A stretch of 64,000 bases of DNA from assembly GCA_934130085.1 (NCBI GenBank), contig CAKOXK010000001.1, forward strand, positions 124,001 through 188,000, given 5' to 3'. Within the stretch, counting starts at the first letter, position 1. The number at the start of each line of letters is the position of its first letter. Made by a program: the position numbers and the translations under genes. This DNA is from an uncultured Clostridia bacterium. Lineage in GTDB: Bacteria; Bacillota; Clostridia; TANB77; CAG-508. Positions 62,832 through 64,000 of the stretch are shown in pieces. Under the pieces are notes generated by a model. That model worked only from the letters and a program-made list of their open reading frames with translations, was not told the DNA's origin and ran no database searches.

Positions 62832-64000
62832 TAAAGAAGTAATTGAATTAGTTAATAAGAGTGAAAATGAAGTGCAAGCTCAGTTTAAGGATGTAGAAAG
62901 AATATGTGAGAAAAATACATACAAGGTTCTAAAAGCATTTCAAGATAATTCTTTATCTGAAATACATTTTGGAGAAACAACAGGATATGGTTATAATGAT
63001 ATAGGAAGAGATGTTACAGAAAAAATATTTGCACAAATTTTTAATACAGAAGATAGTCTGGTAAGAGGCCAATTTATTTCGGCCTCTCATGCATTAAATG
63101 TAACTTTTTTTGCATTATTAAGACCTAATGATACACTTCTAAGTATCTGCGGAAAGCCTTATGATACAATGGATGAGGTAATAGGAATAAAAGAAAATAA
63201 AAGCTCACTAAAATCTTTTGGAATTAAGTATGAACAAATTGATTTAATAGATAATGATTTTGATTATGCAAAAATAGAAGAGAGACTCTCAAAAGGCAAT
63301 GTAAAAGTGTGTGAGATACAACGCTCAAGAGGATATTCATTAAGAGAAAGCATCTCACTAGATAAAATAAAAAAAGTAGTTGAAACAATTAGAAAAGTAA
63401 ACAAAGATGTAATTATTATGTGCGATAATTGCTATGGTGAATTAACCAATGAAATTGAACCAAGTGATATTGGATGCGATATTTTAGTAGGTTCATTAAT
63501 TAAAAATCTAGGAGGAGGTATAGCACCTAATGGAGCTTATGTTGTCGGAAAAAGAGAGCTTATAGAACTTGTATCTGAAAGATTGACCTTACCTGGAGAA
63601 GGAAGAGAAGTAGGACCAACACTTGGAATGAACAGAAGAATATTACAAGGATTATTCTTCGCACCATCAGTTGTAGCAGCAAGCTTAAAAACTGCAATAC
63701 TTACAAGCAAGGTAATGCAAAATTTGGGATACGATGTATCACCTAAATTCGATGAAAAAAGAAGTGACATAGTTCAAACAATTATATTCAATGATGAACA
63801 AAAACTAATAAAATATTGTCAAGGGATTCAAATGGGTTCTCCAGTTGATTCAAATTCAATTCCTGTACCAGATGATATGCCAGGATATGATGATAAAGTT
63901 ATAATGGCGGCAGGAGCATTTACACAAGGTTCATCAATAGAGCTAAGTTGTGACGCACCATTAAGAAAACCTTATGTAGCATATCAGCAAGGAGGACTAA
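62821..64000 (+). CDS. Methionine gamma-lyase family PLP enzyme (YnbB / 'aluminium resistance'), partial
   Basis: 393 residues visible, running off the right edge. Fold-type I PLP enzyme: TTGYGYNDIGRDVTEKIFA, the PLP-facing Asp in IIMCDNCYGELT, and the Schiff-base lysine in VGSLIKNLGGGIAPNGAYVVG; then PLTLPGEGREVGPTLG-type segments (LPGEGREVGPTLG). The family was named for aluminium resistance but is most similar to Cys/Met-metabolism lyases; its true substrate is unclear. ATG 62821 lies within the end of the WG-repeat gene, so the two are co-translated. Confidence 0.9.
   Translation, partial: MKISKEVIELVNKSENEVQAQFKDVERICEKNTYKVLKAFQDNSLSEIHFGETTGYGYNDIGRDVTEKIFAQIFNTEDSLVRGQFISASHALNVTFFALLRPNDTLLSICGKPYDTMDEVIGIKENKSSLKSFGIKYEQIDLIDNDFDYAKIEERLSKGNVKVCEIQRSRGYSLRESISLDKIKKVVETIRKVNKDVIIMCDNCYGELTNEIEPSDIGCDILVGSLIKNLGGGIAPNGAYVVGKRELIELVSERLTLPGEGREVGPTLGMNRRILQGLFFAPSVVAASLKTAILTSKVMQNLGYDVSPKFDEKRSDIVQTIIFNDEQKLIKYCQGIQMGSPVDSNSIPVPDDMPGYDDKVIMAAGAFTQGSSIELSCDAPLRKPYVAYQQGGL

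Overview
The window looks like a chromosomal segment of an AT-rich, endospore-forming member of the Clostridia. This is inferred from A/T-rich codon use, strong GGAGG ribosome binding sites, TTG/GTG starts, TTGACA-17-TATAAT promoters, and the content: ClpC, MinD/MinE/RodA, a SpoVB-type flippase, a GerS-like protein, dipicolinate synthase A, YlmD/PgeF, DUF4364, ProS and ScpB. The species cannot be named from the sequence.

Layout. 1-13.7 kb: an McsB-like end, clpC, a transglutaminase-like gene, a two-OB-fold SSB, the minD-minE-rodA operon, dus, a gerS-like gene and mazF. 13.8-14.8 kb: a pair of unfamiliar genes with different base use. 14.9-31.9 kb: pgeF, an S66 peptidase, type-4 UDG, a GltD-like gene, a metalloprotease-like gene, leuS, a polytopic membrane protein, rluD, rluB, a winged-helix protein facing a lone VirD4/TraG-type coupling ATPase, and a SpoVB/MurJ-like flippase. 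32.0-35.1 kb is an accessory island: tandem HTH regulators, tRNA-Leu(UAA), a decayed large serine recombinase, two small membrane proteins of different base use, and a probable small RNA. 35.2-46.9 kb: a TPR protein, dpaA and a complete type IV pilus operon (PilMN fusion, PilO, PilP-like, three pilin-like proteins, PilD, PilB, PilT, PilC). 46.9-64 kb: a ROK kinase, scpB, proS, trmB, DUF4364, comM-dprA-yraN, a cytoplasmic alpha-amylase, an MscS channel, a two-component system, a WG-repeat protein and a PLP enzyme cut by the window edge. The pilus operon together with comM and dprA suggests DNA uptake or surface motility.

Two observations stand out. (1) Two conserved genes, GltD-like and DUF4364, are each intact only if the ribosome shifts +1 at a CGG codon in the same context (C-GGA-AA). 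Reading every gene by eye, I found only two other in-frame CGG codons in the window, both in the foreign-looking small genes. This is what one would expect if CGG is unassigned or unreadable here and acts as a +1 frameshift site. (2) A roughly 140-bp family of intergenic imperfect palindromes occurs eight times at six sites, always just after a gene's 3' end. Arm changes between copies are compensatory, so the folded structure appears to be conserved.
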